From Narthecium ossifragum (Eukaryota > Streptophyta > Magnoliopsida > Dioscoreales > Nartheciaceae), in contig OY986972.1 in NCBI GenBank assembly GCA_963920575.1, positions 10,242,010-10,306,009 on the forward strand: DNA of 64,000 nucleotides, read 5' to 3'. This document shows positions 21,944 to 34,587 of this stretch, piece by piece (the stretch's first letter is position 1; each line of letters opens with the position of its first letter). The notes under the pieces are model-generated. The model was not told the DNA's origin. It ran no database searches and was given only the letters and a program-made list of their open reading frames with translations. The position numbers were made by a program, and so were the translations under genes.

Positions 21944-23217
21944 CTAAATTTCTACGGCACCATGTGCGAATACTTGCGTTATAATATAGAGTCCAGTCCA
22001 CCTTGAGCGTAGTTTACAGAGGAAAAGACACAACTTTGCATTAAACAACCAAACCTTCTGTCCAACGACAAGGGTTTTCCTTGAAATATGCTTATCATGA
22101 AAAGCCTTTGTCCTATCTTTGTAAATTTTGGAGTTTATATAAGCATCATTGCAAATTTCCTCGAGTTCAACTATTCTCAATTTTCTGTGTGCGGTTATCT
22201 CATTTGAATCAAAGTTTAATTTCTTGATCGCCCACAAGGCACGATGTTCCCATTCCACAGGCAGATGGCAAGCTTTACCAAACACTAATCGATACGGTGA
22301 CATACCCATCGGTGTTTTATAAGCTGTTCTATAAGCCCAGAGTGCATCATCAAGCTTGTTTGCCCAATCCTTTCGGTCTAGACGGACAGTCTTTTCAAGA
22401 ATACGCTTAATTTCCCTATTAGAAAGTTCTACTTGGCCACTAGTTTGTGGATGATATGGGGTGGCTATCTTATGAGTGATAGAATACTTTGTAAGAAGGG
22501 ACTTAAAGTGTTGATTTAAGAAATGAGAGCCTCCATTCGATTTGGTTGCTATGGCTTCAACCCATTTTGAAACATAGTCAACAGCAACTAAAATGTATTG
22601 AAAGCCAAAAGAAGTTGGAAAGGGACCCATGAAGTCAATACCCCAGACATCAAAAATTTCTGCAACTAAAATCGGAGTTTGTGGCATTTGATCACGACGT
22701 GATAGGTTTCCAGTTTGTTGGCATCGAAGACAGGATTTACAGAAGGCATAGGAATCTTTGAATATAGAAAGCCAATAAAAGCCGCATTGCAAAACTTTTG
22801 CAGTAGTTTTTCTTGCAGAGAAGTGACCACCACACGCAAGCGTGTGACAGAACGTTAAAATATCATGGATTTCAGGTTCTGACACACATCGTCGAAAAAT
22901 CTGATCGGAATAATATTTAAAAAGCTCAGGGTCTTCCCAAATATAATAACGAATCTGAGAGAAGAATCTATCTTTCTTGTCTTTAGACCAAGAGGCCGGA
23001 ATTTTTTTCGAAACAAGATAATTGACTATATGTGAGTACCAGGGCTGCGAGATGCGAGTTATCTGAAAAAGATCCTTGTCTGAAAAAGAAGCACTAATAG
23101 GAATCCTATTAGTGATGTGTTCCAAAGGAAGGCGTGAAAGGTGATCAACAACAACATTCTCAGAACCCTTCTTATCCCTTATCTCTATGTCAAACTCTTG
23201 AAAAAGCAAGATCCATC
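21944..23217 (-). pseudogene. element D RNase H C-terminal part and integrase
   Basis: Reads from the RNase H end ([20 protein letters not shown]) into integrase. The zinc-binding part shows a histidine pair near HTLACGGH and CKSCLRC. The core begins WGIDFMGPF, supplying the first catalytic aspartate. The text then jumps from VEAIATKSN to GGSHF, so about 25 residues including the second catalytic aspartate are missing. The glutamate region ([18 protein letters not shown]) and the C-terminal part ([15 protein letters not shown]) remain. Frame is otherwise open, but the enzyme cannot work. Upstream continuity is broken by element E between 23217 and 28105. Confidence 0.92.
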
Positions 23218-23539
23218 TAATCTGTGAGGACCCATTCCTCCGACCCGGTCGGGTTGACTCGGTTAGCCTTTCCTTGCGATCGGTTGATCGCATCGCTTGT
23301 TTTGGACCCCAAGGGTAATTTGGTAAATTACCCTTGGCGGAGTTGCATTCACACATGCGTAGTGCACACACTATCTTGTAATGATGTATGTGCTTGGTTA
23401 GACCATTAGGAGTACTTTGGATCAGAGGATTTGGATCAGATTGAGGTTTGAACTGCTTGGTTAGACCATTAGTAGTTAAACCTCCACTTAACCCCTTACC
23501 CGCTAGGGCTTCACCCGAGATTGAGAGAGAACTCATCGC

Positions 23540-23542
<3 letters not shown>

Positions 23543-23577
<35 letters not shown>
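23543..23577. repeat. (GA)n microsatellite
   Basis: About 17 GA units in the leader part of the Tekay-like LTR. Confidence 0.95.
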
Positions 23578-23580
<3 letters not shown>

Positions 23581-24485
23581 CGTGAGAAGATCCCGTGCAG
23601 CGGCGGCGCGTGCATCCACTTCCGAGAGCCTAGGCTCTCCACTAGAAACCGCAACCGGAGAGGAGAGGACTTGGCGACGTCGACAGCGAGGAGCTAGGCA
23701 GTGACAAGCCTGGCGACTGCGGTGGAGATGGAGAGGTCGACGGCGGCGACAGAGAGCTCGACGATCGGCTGGAGAGAAGAAGATCTCGATGCCAGAGGTA
23801 GGATTTCTGATCTAATCTCGTGATTAGGCTCTAGTAGTTTAGAATAGGATTGCTTGGATGCTTGATAGCTTAGGCTTCTTGGATGCATTATTTATCTCGT
23901 GACCTTTGGGGGTGTTCCTTCTCTCTTCTTGACTGCTGTAACCTAGACCTTTGGATATCAATAGATTTATGATGACTTCTCTTTCTTTTCTTCTTTGGTT
24001 TGGGTTGATCGGCGAGTTTCCTTCCCTCTAGTTACCGAGGTTTTATCAGTGGATCCTTGTGGATCCTTTCCTCCTCTGTTCCCGGGTTGCCAGCGGCTGG
24101 AGCTCCTCCTCCAACTTTTTTTTCCCTTTATCTTGGGTTTTATGATGCTTGATCGATGGATTTTATCCTGGTTATCCGCCCCTGTCCTTGGTTGCCGGAT
24201 ATTTGAGTTTCCCCACCAATCCCTCCTCAGTTTTCCATTGTGTTTTATGGGCTTAGTTTAATCTACAGGCTATGGTTGGTTTTTTTTCATGCTCGATGGC
24301 TTGGACTTCCCCTGTTGTTGCCCTGCTTCCTTCTTTCCTCCGTTTTTCTTTTTCCTCCTCTTTTCCCCTGCTGCCTTGGGTTGCCGTTGTGACCTCTGTC
24401 CTTTGATTGATGGTGAGGCCAATTGCTGGGTTTGTTTTTGTGAAGTTGGTTGGACGGGTGTTTGCGGGTCAGATCGATGGACTAC

Positions 24486-26024
24486 GGATCGTTTACAAAC
24501 ATCGTCGTTAAAACGTTGCAAACTCAATCAAATATTAAATTTATAATCCTTATTCAATCACTAAACTATTAGGTAGAAATAGCGGTGAAGTCGGGAGTCA
24601 ATCCACAGGGAAAACGTTGGAAACTGAAATCAATTCTCGAAACCCAAAAACTAAGGAAAAGAATCGAAGATAGAATAAAGTTATCTAAACTAATAAATAA
24701 AAGAGATAAAAGGTTGATCAATTTGAATCAATGGAGTAGTCACTTAGGAATTACTCAATCCACCCTAGTTTCATTATTAGTCTTCTCTAGTTATCATCTT
24801 GTTCCCTTCTCTCAACATTATGGATCATATGGCTACAAGCTCACATGAATCCCTAAAAGAAAGTTAATGTTACCAACGGCATAACCTATCTTTGCTTGGC
24901 ATAGATTGTCTTTCGTCCTACGATTACCTTAAATTATACTACTCCTAATGACCTTGGCACAACCTATCTTCGCGTAGCATAGCTTATCTCAAAGGTAAAC
25001 CAGTAACTTCATGAAAACCATCTCATAAATCTCTACAATCAATCACATAAATCATGTAGGACTGAAAGTACGACAAGGAACTCTGTTCCCTCAACTCTAT
25101 TAACAATAAAACCATATTCATGAGATCATGCATCGAGAAGTTCACAAGAATCCAACTAAAGAAAAACCAAAACTACACTAGGGTTTCATGAATAATCCTA
25201 AGTACAATAATTAGCAACTCATCTTTTGGATGAAAGCTATCGGGTTGGAATAATAAGCTGTCACCATCCACATCCTCTCCGTCTTCTTCTTCCTCCTCCA
25301 AAGATTGTCAAAAACATGAGAATTTCGGCTGGAATAACCCCTTTATATAATAGAAACCCTTAATCCCGGAATCAGGAGTTATAGTTGAACTTAAACTCTA
25401 ATATCCCTAAATTCCGGGTTGCTGACGTCATCGGAGCGATCCATCGGACTCAAATCCGATCCATCGCTCGAGCCGGTCTGACTGGGTCATTAACTGCCAC
25501 CTCATTAGCTTCCTTATTCTTCAGCTTCTACTCAAACTCTAACTTGGAGTGGGGCCAATCTATACGGAATCTGACAAAGTCTTCAACATGAGAGTTATAG
25601 ATATGGAAGTCTTCTGTCATCTTCAGATTATTTCATAATATTCTCATTAATGTAGAATATTTGGAGAATATTCTCTTGAGCTTCGACGGTGCAGCTTCCC
25701 AGCTTATGTACTTCCATGTATTCTTCTAATCTGCTATCACACCATCAGGAATCTCGCAAATTGTCCAACAGAAAGGTTGTAGATCTCTGAGGTGTCTACA
25801 ATATCCCAAAGTTTCAGAATATTTGGATCTTTGTAAAATATCTGGCGAATATATTACTGACGGTCGACTAAGCAGTTTATTTAGTCATTTTAGCCGAATT
25901 TCTTGCATTTCTTTTCAAAACATGATTAAACCTGAAATCAACTAACAACCTATCAAATACAACTACTCTAGGCATAACAAAGCTAAGTTAAGGGGTTGAA
26001 TCATGAACATTTAGTGTCTTATCA
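24486..26024 (-). mobile_element. solo LTR of the D/G family nested in E
   Basis: 1539 bp matching the element D LTR family ('gtcgttaaaacgttgcaaac' near 24500; end 'gtgtcttatca'). Perfect ACTAC duplications are at 24481-24485 and 26025-26029. The first base is G instead of T. A minus-strand TATATAAAG lies near 25353. Confidence 0.9.
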
Positions 26025-28104
26025 ACTACCTTGATTTTCTTCTCTGTTTTTAGGTTGCCGGATGCCTGAGATCCTCTTCCAACTTCCTTCCCATTAGGTC
26101 GTGAGTTTTACCTGTCCTAGTTGGGTTTCTAGATTCGCTGGTTTGTCCCTCGATGGTTTGCTTCCTTGCTGGTTGACCTCTTATCGAGTGGTGTTTCAGC
26201 CGATTTCAATTGAACCCTTAGCTTCCTGCTGGTTTATTTTTGAATCAATGCTTGACTGTGGTGATCACAGTGGAGTTTAGCTTCGTTGGAGAGTTCATTG
26301 CTAGATTCCTAGCTTATGGAGTCTTCTTCACTGTCTTTAAGCTGATCAACTAAATTTGGGGTCGCATGAGAGGGATTCTTAACCTCCTTCCCCATCGAAT
26401 GCTTAATTTTTCAAGAGTCTGGACTTCCGATGATTGGGCCAGGTGCCGACCAATCGGGAGCTAGGTAGAGGACCACTTTGAGGGCAAGGCTGGGAATTCC
26501 ATTTAACCTCTGTCACTTTGGTCTTGTGCAATTGTTTGGCGTGGCTATAGCACTTCAATTTTAGTCTCTACTGAATTTTATCATTGTCTCTGTACTCATT
26601 CATAAATGCCAACCACTAGTGCTAATTGATCTTCTCCCTATCCATTTGTCGTAATATTAATTTAGTTGCTTCAATTATGTATTCTTTTATTATGTCAATG
26701 CCTAGGGCCGGTTGTGCGCCTGTTTTTATTTAATTTGTGGAAAACCAAGGAATGGGCCGAAGGTGTACCCTAGTTGAAATTTATTGTAAATGTGTTTGGT
26801 TGTTAATTGTTTGGCCGGGGGTGTGCCACGTTGTAGAATCTTCGGTAGACGGCCGTTTAAGTCGTCGTAATGCCGAAATTCCGATTGAATGGGTTGTTAC
26901 TTGTTTACGGCCTGTAGGCGTCGTTGTAATGCAGAAATGTATGTTCGCTTGTTCAGACACTTGCTATGTTTACCCTTGGCAAGCTTGGTGCTATGCCTAG
27001 CCCTGTATGATGTTTGACATACTGTTGCCTGTCATGATTTGTTAGCGTGCGCGTGAGTATTGCATGCATCTTGATTGCATTAGAAGCATTCAGGCTAGGT
27101 GGTGGGTCATGGATTCGATCGCCGATCCAGGGTTCTCGGGTAGCCCGGATCTAGCCCTAGGACCGGGGTTTGGTTAGTTGAGGATTAGGACGTGATTGTC
27201 ATCAATGATTATGTTTGATATTATTCGAGGATTATTAGGTAGTCGGACTGGAATATTGTTGTTGAGGTTCAAAGGTCATGTTGTTTCTCCAAGACCAAGT
27301 GCTAAGGATGGATGTCGATGCGTTCCTTGACATGTGTGTCCCCGCAAGAGATGGTATGACTGGGCAGGGTGGTACCTGGACAGGAGCCCGCAGTCTTTGT
27401 TTCCTCTCGTTTGTTCTTGGGTAAGTGTGATCCTGCATGGTACCGTTACCCTGTTGGTGCTTAGGGTGATCTTGGTAACATGTTCAAGAGAGAGGTTCAT
27501 GACGGGAGGCCTTGGGACATCGATGGGGTTATGGGGCCCCTTCGCATAGCTTAGGCTTAGGCGGAGAACGACACAGTTGTAGTTTCCCTTCCTATCTGTA
27601 CGACGTAGAGTAGAACCCTACTGGGCATTGTTGCTCACCCTACCTGGGTTGCATCGGCGATGCAGGTCGATGCAGTTCCTTCTTTCAGGTGTTCCTTTAG
27701 AAGATGACGCTGTAATTCGAGGTGATCGAGGACTTGGAGCTTCGAGGAGTTCTTCTACAGTCACTTTACAGTTTTAATCAATGATGTACTAGTTGATGTA
27801 TAATCAGATGTATCAAGGAACATAAATGTATGATTATTGATTCAATTGTATTTGAGAAATGTTGTAATATATTTTAAGCTACACTGAGGAATGTAATGAT
27901 GTTGAAGTTGTACAATTATAAAATGTATAGGTTTCTTGTGCTATAATTATAAAGGGGATTCTGCTGAAATTTTTTATGAACTTGAGGACTAAATGTTTAA
28001 ATTCATAGCAGTATATACTTGTGCGCCAATTGATGATGTAAACAGGTTTAGATGGCTCACGCCTCGATCTGGATGGGTTTTCTGGGTCAGGGCGTAACAT
28101 AATC

Positions 28105-29100
28105 AATCTAGGTTTCGCATCCTTTTTAGTTAAAAGGTACCGCAAATCGGTGTCATCAGTGTAAATCGGGATTTTGGAACCTAAGAGATAGGGTCTGAAC
28201 TTCTCTAATGCAAAAATTACAACTAATAATTCTTTTTCTGTTGTAGTGTAATTCAATTGTGATTCGGTCAGAGTCTTACTAGCATAATAAATCACATCAG
28301 GACTTTTATTCACATGCTGTCCAAGAACAGCTCCTATCGCAGAATCAGAAGCGTCACACATGAGTTCGAAAGGTAAGGAGTAATCAGGTGCATGAACGAT
28401 GGGAGCAGAAGCTAAAAGGTCACGGATTATTTTGAAAGCATTTAAGCAAGCATCATCGAAGTCAAAAGGAGCATCATTGGCGAGAAGCTCACACAAGGGT
28501 TTTGAAATTTTTGAAAAATCTTTGATGAATCGACGACAGAATCTTGCATGACCTAAAAAGGACCGAATTTGACGCACAGAAGAAGGTGGGGGCAAATTTT
28601 CAATTAAATCTACTTTGGTTTTATCAACTTCAATACCTCTTTTAGATACAATGTGTCCAAGCACTATTCCCTCTTGAACCATAAAATGACTCTTTTCCCA
28701 ACTTAAAACCAAATTTGTTTCAATGCATCGGACAAGGACTTTTGTCAGATTGGCAAGGCAAGTCTCAAAAGAAGGGTCGAACACAGAAAAATCATCCATA
28801 AAGATCTCTAAGAATTTATCAAGCATATCAGAGAAGATGGCCATCATACATATTTGAAAAGTCGCAGGTGCATTACATAGGCCGAACGGCATCCTTCAGT
28901 ACGCAAAGGTACCAAAAGGGCAAGTGAAAGTTGTCTTCTCTTGATCTTTAGGATCAACTGCAGCTTGATCGTACCCTAAATAGCCATCGAGGAAACAATA
29001 AAAGCTTTGACCAGAAAGGTGTTCAAGAATTTGATCAATGAATGGTAAAGGGAAGTGATCTTTCCTAGTGAGGGTGTTGAGTTTTCTATAATCAATGCAA
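28105..29100 (-). pseudogene. element D reverse transcriptase and N-terminal RNase H
   Basis: Reads VCIDYRKLN, then MPFGLCNAPATFQ, then the active site IFMDDFSVF with both aspartates kept. Next come the thumb text LVLSWEKSHFMV and GIVLGHIVSKRGIEVDK, and RNase H starting LMCDASDSAIGAVLGQ. The frame stops before MPFGL (a TGA where CGA is likely) and is cut at KKDAKPRLI by insertion of E, whose other side resumes [10 protein letters not shown] at 23217. This polymerase would copy element RNA to DNA in cytoplasmic particles if intact. It belongs to the Athila branch of Ty3/gypsy. Confidence 0.92.
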
Positions 29101-31053
29101 ACTCGTCATCCCGTAGTTTGGCGAGTCAGGACCTGCTCTCCTTTCTCATTCTCCACAACTGTGAGTCCTGATTTCTTGGGAACTACTTGTGTAGGGCTGA
29201 CCCACTTACTGTCAAAAATCGGGTATATGATACTCGCATCTAAAAGTTTCACCACTTCTTTCTTAACTACCTCTTTCATGTTAGGAGTAAGGCGGCGTTG
29301 CATCTCCCTAACGGTTTTAGACTCATCTTCTAAATGGATTCTATGCATGCAAATCGATGGGTCGATACCTTCTAAATCAGCAACTGTCCAACCTATGGCT
29401 TTCCTATGATCTTTTAAAATATGAACAAGTTGACTCTCCTGATCGGAAGATAATGCTGAAGAGATGATAACGGGAAGAGTAGAGTTTGATCCTAGGAAAA
29501 CGTATTTTAGTGTTGTTGGAAGTGGTTTAAGTTCAAGTTTAGGTGGTGATTCTAGTGTAGTAGGTGCAGGGCTGGAAGAGAGAGGTGGAAGTGACTCAAC
29601 CACCCAAGGCACGGCCTCGTTGCAGTCCTCTGCAACCATATCGAGCGGTCGGACCAGATTCTGATCGGTCGAAACTGGTGTGATTGGTCGCTCAGAGGAG
29701 TGATGGATCGGTCCAGACAGCATGTGTGTCCCAATGTCATCAATTGATTGTGCAATGTCATTCTCAATATCATAATATTCATTCAGCATGTCATCTATAT
29801 TATCAGCAATCATAGCATGTGAAGATGTATCAACACAATCAGTCAACAAATCAATAGCATAACAGTCATCATCTGGCTCGGGCATATTTGCAGTTTTAAA
29901 AATATTCAAACGCATACGCATGTTTCCAAAAGACATATCCATAACACCAGTTCTACAATTAATGCATGCATTTGCCATGGCTAAGAAGGGTCGACCTAAG
30001 ATGATTGGCAAAGATTTTCTGTAGTGAATAGCAAGCTCCATTTCCAAGACAATAAAGTCAACAGGAAAGAAGAAATTATCCACTTTAACTATTACGTCCT
30101 CCAAGACACCTCTCGGTGTCTTGATGGATCTATTAGCTAATTGCATGAGTCACATGTGTAGGTTTAAGCTCCCCCATACCGAATTGTTTATAAAGTGAGT
30201 ATGGTAAAAGATTCACACTGGCACCTAAATCTAGGAGAGCACCATCAATATGATAATCGCATATGCAGCAGAGTATTGTGAGGGTACCAGGGTCTTTGAG
30301 TTTTGGCGGAGTGTCATGTCTAAGAATCGAACTGACTTGCTCAATGAGGAAAATCTTTTTAGATACCTTAGCTTTTGATTGACGTTTGTGTGTACACAGA
30401 TCCTTAAGAAATTTGGCATAAGAAGGAATCTGTTGGATGGCATCTAATAAGGGTATGTTGATGTTAACTTGTTTAATGGTCTCTAAGATTTCTTCTACAA
30501 CTTTCTTCTTGGGGTATGTGGAGGAGGGATCCTTAAGAGCTCCAGGAAAAGGCACTCTAGGTGTGTATGTGCGTAGATCAGGTTCATTTTGATCAATTGG
30601 ATTTGGATCCACTCGATCAAGAGTGTCATCATGTGGCTATGGGGACAGAGACCGACCGATCGAACTAGAAACCGATCGGTCCGAATCATTCCGACCGGTC
30701 GGTTCTAAGAGCGATCCATCACTCGGGACAGTGCTAGATCGTGTTACCACTTGTTTACCGGACCTTAGGGTGACTACCGCTTGTGCACTTTCAAAATTTT
30801 GGGCATCTACATGGTGCAAGGACCTGGGATTTGTAACTGGTTGACTAGGTAAATGACCATCTTCTCGCTTATACACCGTGTTAGCCACTTGCCCTAATTG
30901 CGTCTCTAACTTGGATATAGATTGAGCATAGGAGGTTCCATCTCTTTCAAGTTTAGCTATACTGCCATCTTTGTTCTCAAACTTCACATTCATGTTTGCA
31001 TTCATGGTTATAAGTGTGCTCATGAGCATGACAAACTGTGTGTCAGAAGTCAC
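29101..31053 (-). pseudogene. element D gag linker, protease and N-terminal reverse transcriptase
   Basis: In reading order: a gag linker with LETQLGQVANTVYKREDGHLPSQP, a stop near 30637, then PRVPFPGALKDPSSTYPKKK and a retropepsin segment DLGASVNLLPYSLYKQ. After a frameshift near 30140 come MQLANRSIKTPRGVLED and LPIILGRPFLAMANACI, typical of the protease flap side. Then follow an acidic spacer and the RT start KKEVVKLLDASIIYPI and WVSPTQVVPKKSG. The frame ends at a TGA where tryptophan is expected. The protease aspartate in DLGAS is the family's replacement for DSGA or DTGA. Confidence 0.88.
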
Positions 31054-31164
31054 TTGAGGGGCAGGAGGTGATGCAGTTTTCTGGTATGGTGCAGAATACC
31101 TAGGTGACGGATTTACAGAAGGTTTTAATGGGTATCTACTTGTAGGGGCAGGAAAGGAACTACT

Positions 31165-32394
31165 CTGTCATTGGAAATTACTAGATTGATGCGGTGGTCT
31201 CCAACTAAAGTTGGGATGGTTTCGCCAACCAGGATTATAAGTATTCGCATACGGATTGTTCTCGGGTTTAGCAAAACCATATGTCGCGTTTACTTGCTCC
31301 TGAATGAACTCTGGGAATGATGAAGCCAAAGGACAGTCTGTAATAGGATGTTCAATACTAGAGCATAAGGCACATGTGCGAGGTTGGTCCTGCGACAGTG
31401 AAGGTGTTGGTGATAAACTCATCTCCAATTTATCAAATCTTTTATTTAGGAGGGCTAACTGTGCATAAAGGGCATCAGATGCAGATAATTCAAAAGCTCC
31501 CTTAGCTATAGGTCGACTCCTAGGGTTTGTGTATTGTTGTTGAGAATCCACCGAAATCTGTTCATACATGTCCCATAACTCATCATCATCTTTATCCAAA
31601 GGAATACCTCCACAACAAGCCTCAACACGAGTTTTACATCTCTCATTAAGTCCTCTATAAAATTTATGAGTCAAGTCCCATTTGTCAATATCATGATGTG
31701 GACATTTCCTCAACAGATCTTTAAATCTATCCCAAGCGTCATGGAAAGACTCATCATCATATTAAACAAAAGTAAGGATTTCAGTTCGAATTTTCTCAGT
31801 TTTAATTATGGGAAAGAATTTCCTTAAAAATGCCTCTTGAAGTTGGTCCCAAGTTGTGATTGAGCGTGGAGGTAAACATTGAAGCCAATGTTTAGCTTTA
31901 TCTTTCAAAGAGAAGGGGAAAAGTTTTAACTTAAATGCATCATCATTAAAGTTCTCCATTTTTAGTATAGTGATGGTATCAATAAAATTGTGAATGTGCT
32001 CATATGGGTCCTCATTACTTAAACCATGAAAGTGAGGTAACATTTGAATCGCTTGGGGTCTAATTTCATAATGTGAGGTTGTGATTACTGGAGGATCAAT
32101 GGAAGGAGTGTAAGTGTAGGCAGTGGGCAAGAAGTGATTTCTCATTGGAACACGTTGCACCCTCCTATTGTTATTATTATTACCTTCCCTTCCCATATTA
32201 GTATTAGGGTTGATAACATGCCCCTCGTTTTCAACCATGGTGACAAAAGTCTCGTGAATAGAATGCAAGTTACTCAAGGCCTCCTGATAATTACTCAAAG
32301 ATTGTTGACCTAAGGCTCTAGTTTTTTGGAGTGTGATCTCTAGTTCTAGATCCAAATGTTCCAATGGGGTATTTAAAGATCGTCTGCCTTGCAT
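31165..32394 (-). pseudogene. element D gag (capsid and zinc-knuckle-like region)
   Basis: Starts MQGRRSLN, the same opening as element B's gag. The retrotransposon gag domain shows MLPHFHGLSNEDPYEHIHNF, then FPFSLKDKAKHWLQCLPP and WDQLQEAFLRKFFP. One stop (TAA) falls at about 31762 before YDDESFHDAWDRFKDLL, and another (TGA) ends the frame near 31165. A CALCSSIEHPITDCP segment is the degenerate zinc knuckle seen in Athila gags, followed by NPYANTYNPGWRNHPNFSW. Gag would form the particle that packages element RNA. Confidence 0.9.
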
Positions 32395-32823
32395 GCAAGA
32401 ACACACACAAAAAGAGCAAAAGAAAACAGAAGATGCGGAGGAGAGGACAAAAAGAAAACACGACAAACAACAATTGAAACGAAAAGGTTTGAAGCAAAAA
32501 GGCTTAGCTGACTGCACAGTTCCGATTGATCGGTTTCCAGTCCGATCGGTTGCTCTAGGACACAAGCTCCTTCACTCGAAGTCCACTTCAAAGCAGATGA
32601 CGCAATCCAATCGATCGGATTCAAGTTCGACCGGTCGCTCCAGGTGTCTGTCCAGTTGTGTTTTTCTTCAAGAAAAATCCGTTCCAATGCTGCAAAAATT
32701 CCAGAAACTTGTCAGAAAATTTCTAAAAAGTCTAAAATAAAGAAAGGGGAAATTAATAAAGATAAAAACTTAACTAGGCCAAGAAATAGAGCAAAGAGAA
32801 AATCAATTAGTTAACCGTCGAAC

Positions 32824-32841
32824 TCCCCGGCAACGGCGCCA
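32824..32841 (-). other. element D primer-binding site, tRNA-Asp
   Basis: TCCCCGGCAACGGCGCCA on the plus strand equals the 3' end of plant tRNA-Asp without a mismatch. It lies five bases from the 5' LTR. Confidence 0.88.
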
Positions 32842-32846
32842 AAAAT

Positions 32847-34245
32847 TGATCGCTCGCAAACGTCGTCGTTAAAACGTTGCTAACCTCAATCAAATCTTAA
32901 ATTTATATTCTTATTCGATCACTAATACTACTACGTACACTAGTGGTGAAATCCGGAGTCGAACCACAGGGAATTATTAGGAAAAACAAAATCAGTTCTC
33001 AAAACTCTAGATCTAAGCCAACAACTTCAACGATAGATTGATCTAACTGAAACGATCTAAGAAAGTAAAAGAAAATATTAAGGCTTTAATCAACTGGAAA
33101 AGATGTCTTAGGAAATACACAATCCACCCTAGTTTCACCCTTAATCTTCCATAGTTATCGTCTTGATCACTTCTCTAGTATTATGGATCGTATGGCTACA
33201 AGCTCGCACGAATCCCTAAAAGAAAGTTTTATGTTTTCTACGGCATAATCTATCTTTGTTTGGTATAAATCATCTTCGGTCCTACCATTATATAAAGTTA
33301 TTCTACTCCTAATGACCTTAGCATGACTTATCTTCACGTAGCATAGATTATCTCAAAGGCAAATCACAAATCACATGAAAACTATCTCATGAATCTCTAC
33401 AATCAAGTACAACCATCAAGTAGGACTAAGAATACGTCAATGGAACTCTGTTCCTTCAACTCTATAATCATTAAAAACATATTCATGAGATTATACGTAG
33501 AGAAGTTCACAAAAATCCAACTAACAAAGATCAAAAGTTACACTAGGTTTTCATGGTATTCCTAAGAACAAGAAATCTAGCCACTCATCTCTTGGAAATC
33601 ATGAATCGGTGTAGAAGATGAAGCCATTGATCCCCGTGAAAAGATCGCCGTCTTCAAAACCCTAACCTTCTCCTCCAAAAGTGCTCCAAAAGATCCCAAT
33701 TTTCGGCTGGAATAACCCACTTATGTATTAGAAACCCTTCATCCCGGAATTAGGAGTTATAGTTGAACTTAAACTCTGATTTTCCTAAATTCCGGGCTGC
33801 TGTTGTCATCGGAGCAATCGATCGGACTCAAATCCGATCCATCGCTCAAGTCGGTCTGACTGGGTCATTAACTGCCACGTCATTAATTAATTTCTTCAAT
33901 TTTTCTCTCCAACTTCCATACTTTTGACATTGATTCAAAAACTGGCGCCAATGTAGATCGAATCTCACAATGTCTTCAACATAAACGTTGTCGCTCTTGA
34001 AGTCTTCTTGTATCTCCCAGAATTTCAGAATATTTGGAATTGTGTCGAATATCTGGTGATTTATTTCCAAACAGTCGACGAAGCAGTCTTTTTGCAGAAT
34101 TTAGTGATTTTTGGCCGAATTTCTGGTATTTCTTCTCAAATCCTACTTAAACCTGAAATCAAGCAATATGATATCAAATACACCTACTCTAGGCCTAACA
34201 AAGGTAATTTAAGGGGTTTAATTAGGAATAATTAGTGACTTATCA
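32847..34245 (-). repeat. element D 5' LTR
   Basis: 1399 bp, TGATCGCTC to GTGACTTATCA, uninterrupted. Confidence 0.92.
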
Positions 34246-34250
34246 CGGTT

Positions 34251-34445
34251 GAACGTGGGAGTGGTTGATCTTGGAAAACAAAGGCGACGGTCGACCATGT
34301 GATGTGCAAATGAGCAGACGGTAGATCGGCCGATCGACCGTGGATGATAGAATTTGGTTGAGGGGGCGACAGTCGATTGTTTCGTCTACCCTGAGAAGCC
34401 TTTTTGGGTGATAGAGCCTCACAGACGATGCAATGGTCGATAGTC
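34251..34445. repeat. GTCGAC-type palindromic spacer of element G (right part)
   Basis: Contains GGTCGACC, GGCCGATCGACC and related words. Together with 17310-17341 it forms the spacer into which element D inserted. Confidence 0.6.
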
Positions 34446-34587
34446 TGCTAGGAATTTCAATTTTTCATGTTATAATGATTAATATTAAATGAAAATAAAG
34501 GAAAAATATAGGAAAATCAGGGAAAAAAAAAGAGAAAAATCCTAAAAGTTAAAGAAAATTCCAAAAAGCTAAGGAGAAATCATAAAA

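Larger units (their letters stand above)
23223..28099 (+). mobile_element. element E: Tekay-like solo LTR (about 3.3 kb without its insertion)
   Basis: Begins TGTGAGGACCC and ends GGGCGTAACA. Perfect TAATC duplications (23218-23222 and 28100-28104) flank it, inside D's RNase H. Its start resembles 63100 onward and its end resembles 61381-61767. No gag or pol is found, and only one LTR equivalent is present, so it is a solo LTR. It carries a (GA)n tract at 23543-23577 and a splice-donor-like 'cagaggtagg' near 23790. A B-unrelated solo LTR is nested at 24486-26024. Confidence 0.85.
17342..34245 (-). mobile_element. element D: full-length but dead Athila-like LTR retrotransposon
   Basis: LTRs at 17342-19596 and 32847-34245 are flanked by a perfect CGGTT duplication (17337-17341 and 34246-34250). 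The primer-binding site for tRNA-Asp (32824-32841) and the polypurine tract (19597-19609) set the minus orientation. In reading order it has gag, protease, reverse transcriptase, RNase H (split by element E), integrase and a further ORF. Several stops and frameshifts and a deletion in integrase make it inactive. A rough reading of the first 250 LTR bases gives about 6 percent difference between the two LTRs, so it is not recent. It is inserted in element G. Confidence 0.92.

Noticed and set aside
26737..27549. Cysteine- and tryptophan-rich small frames as possible secreted peptides
   Set aside because: They lie in element E's LTR, and related LTRs do not keep the frames.
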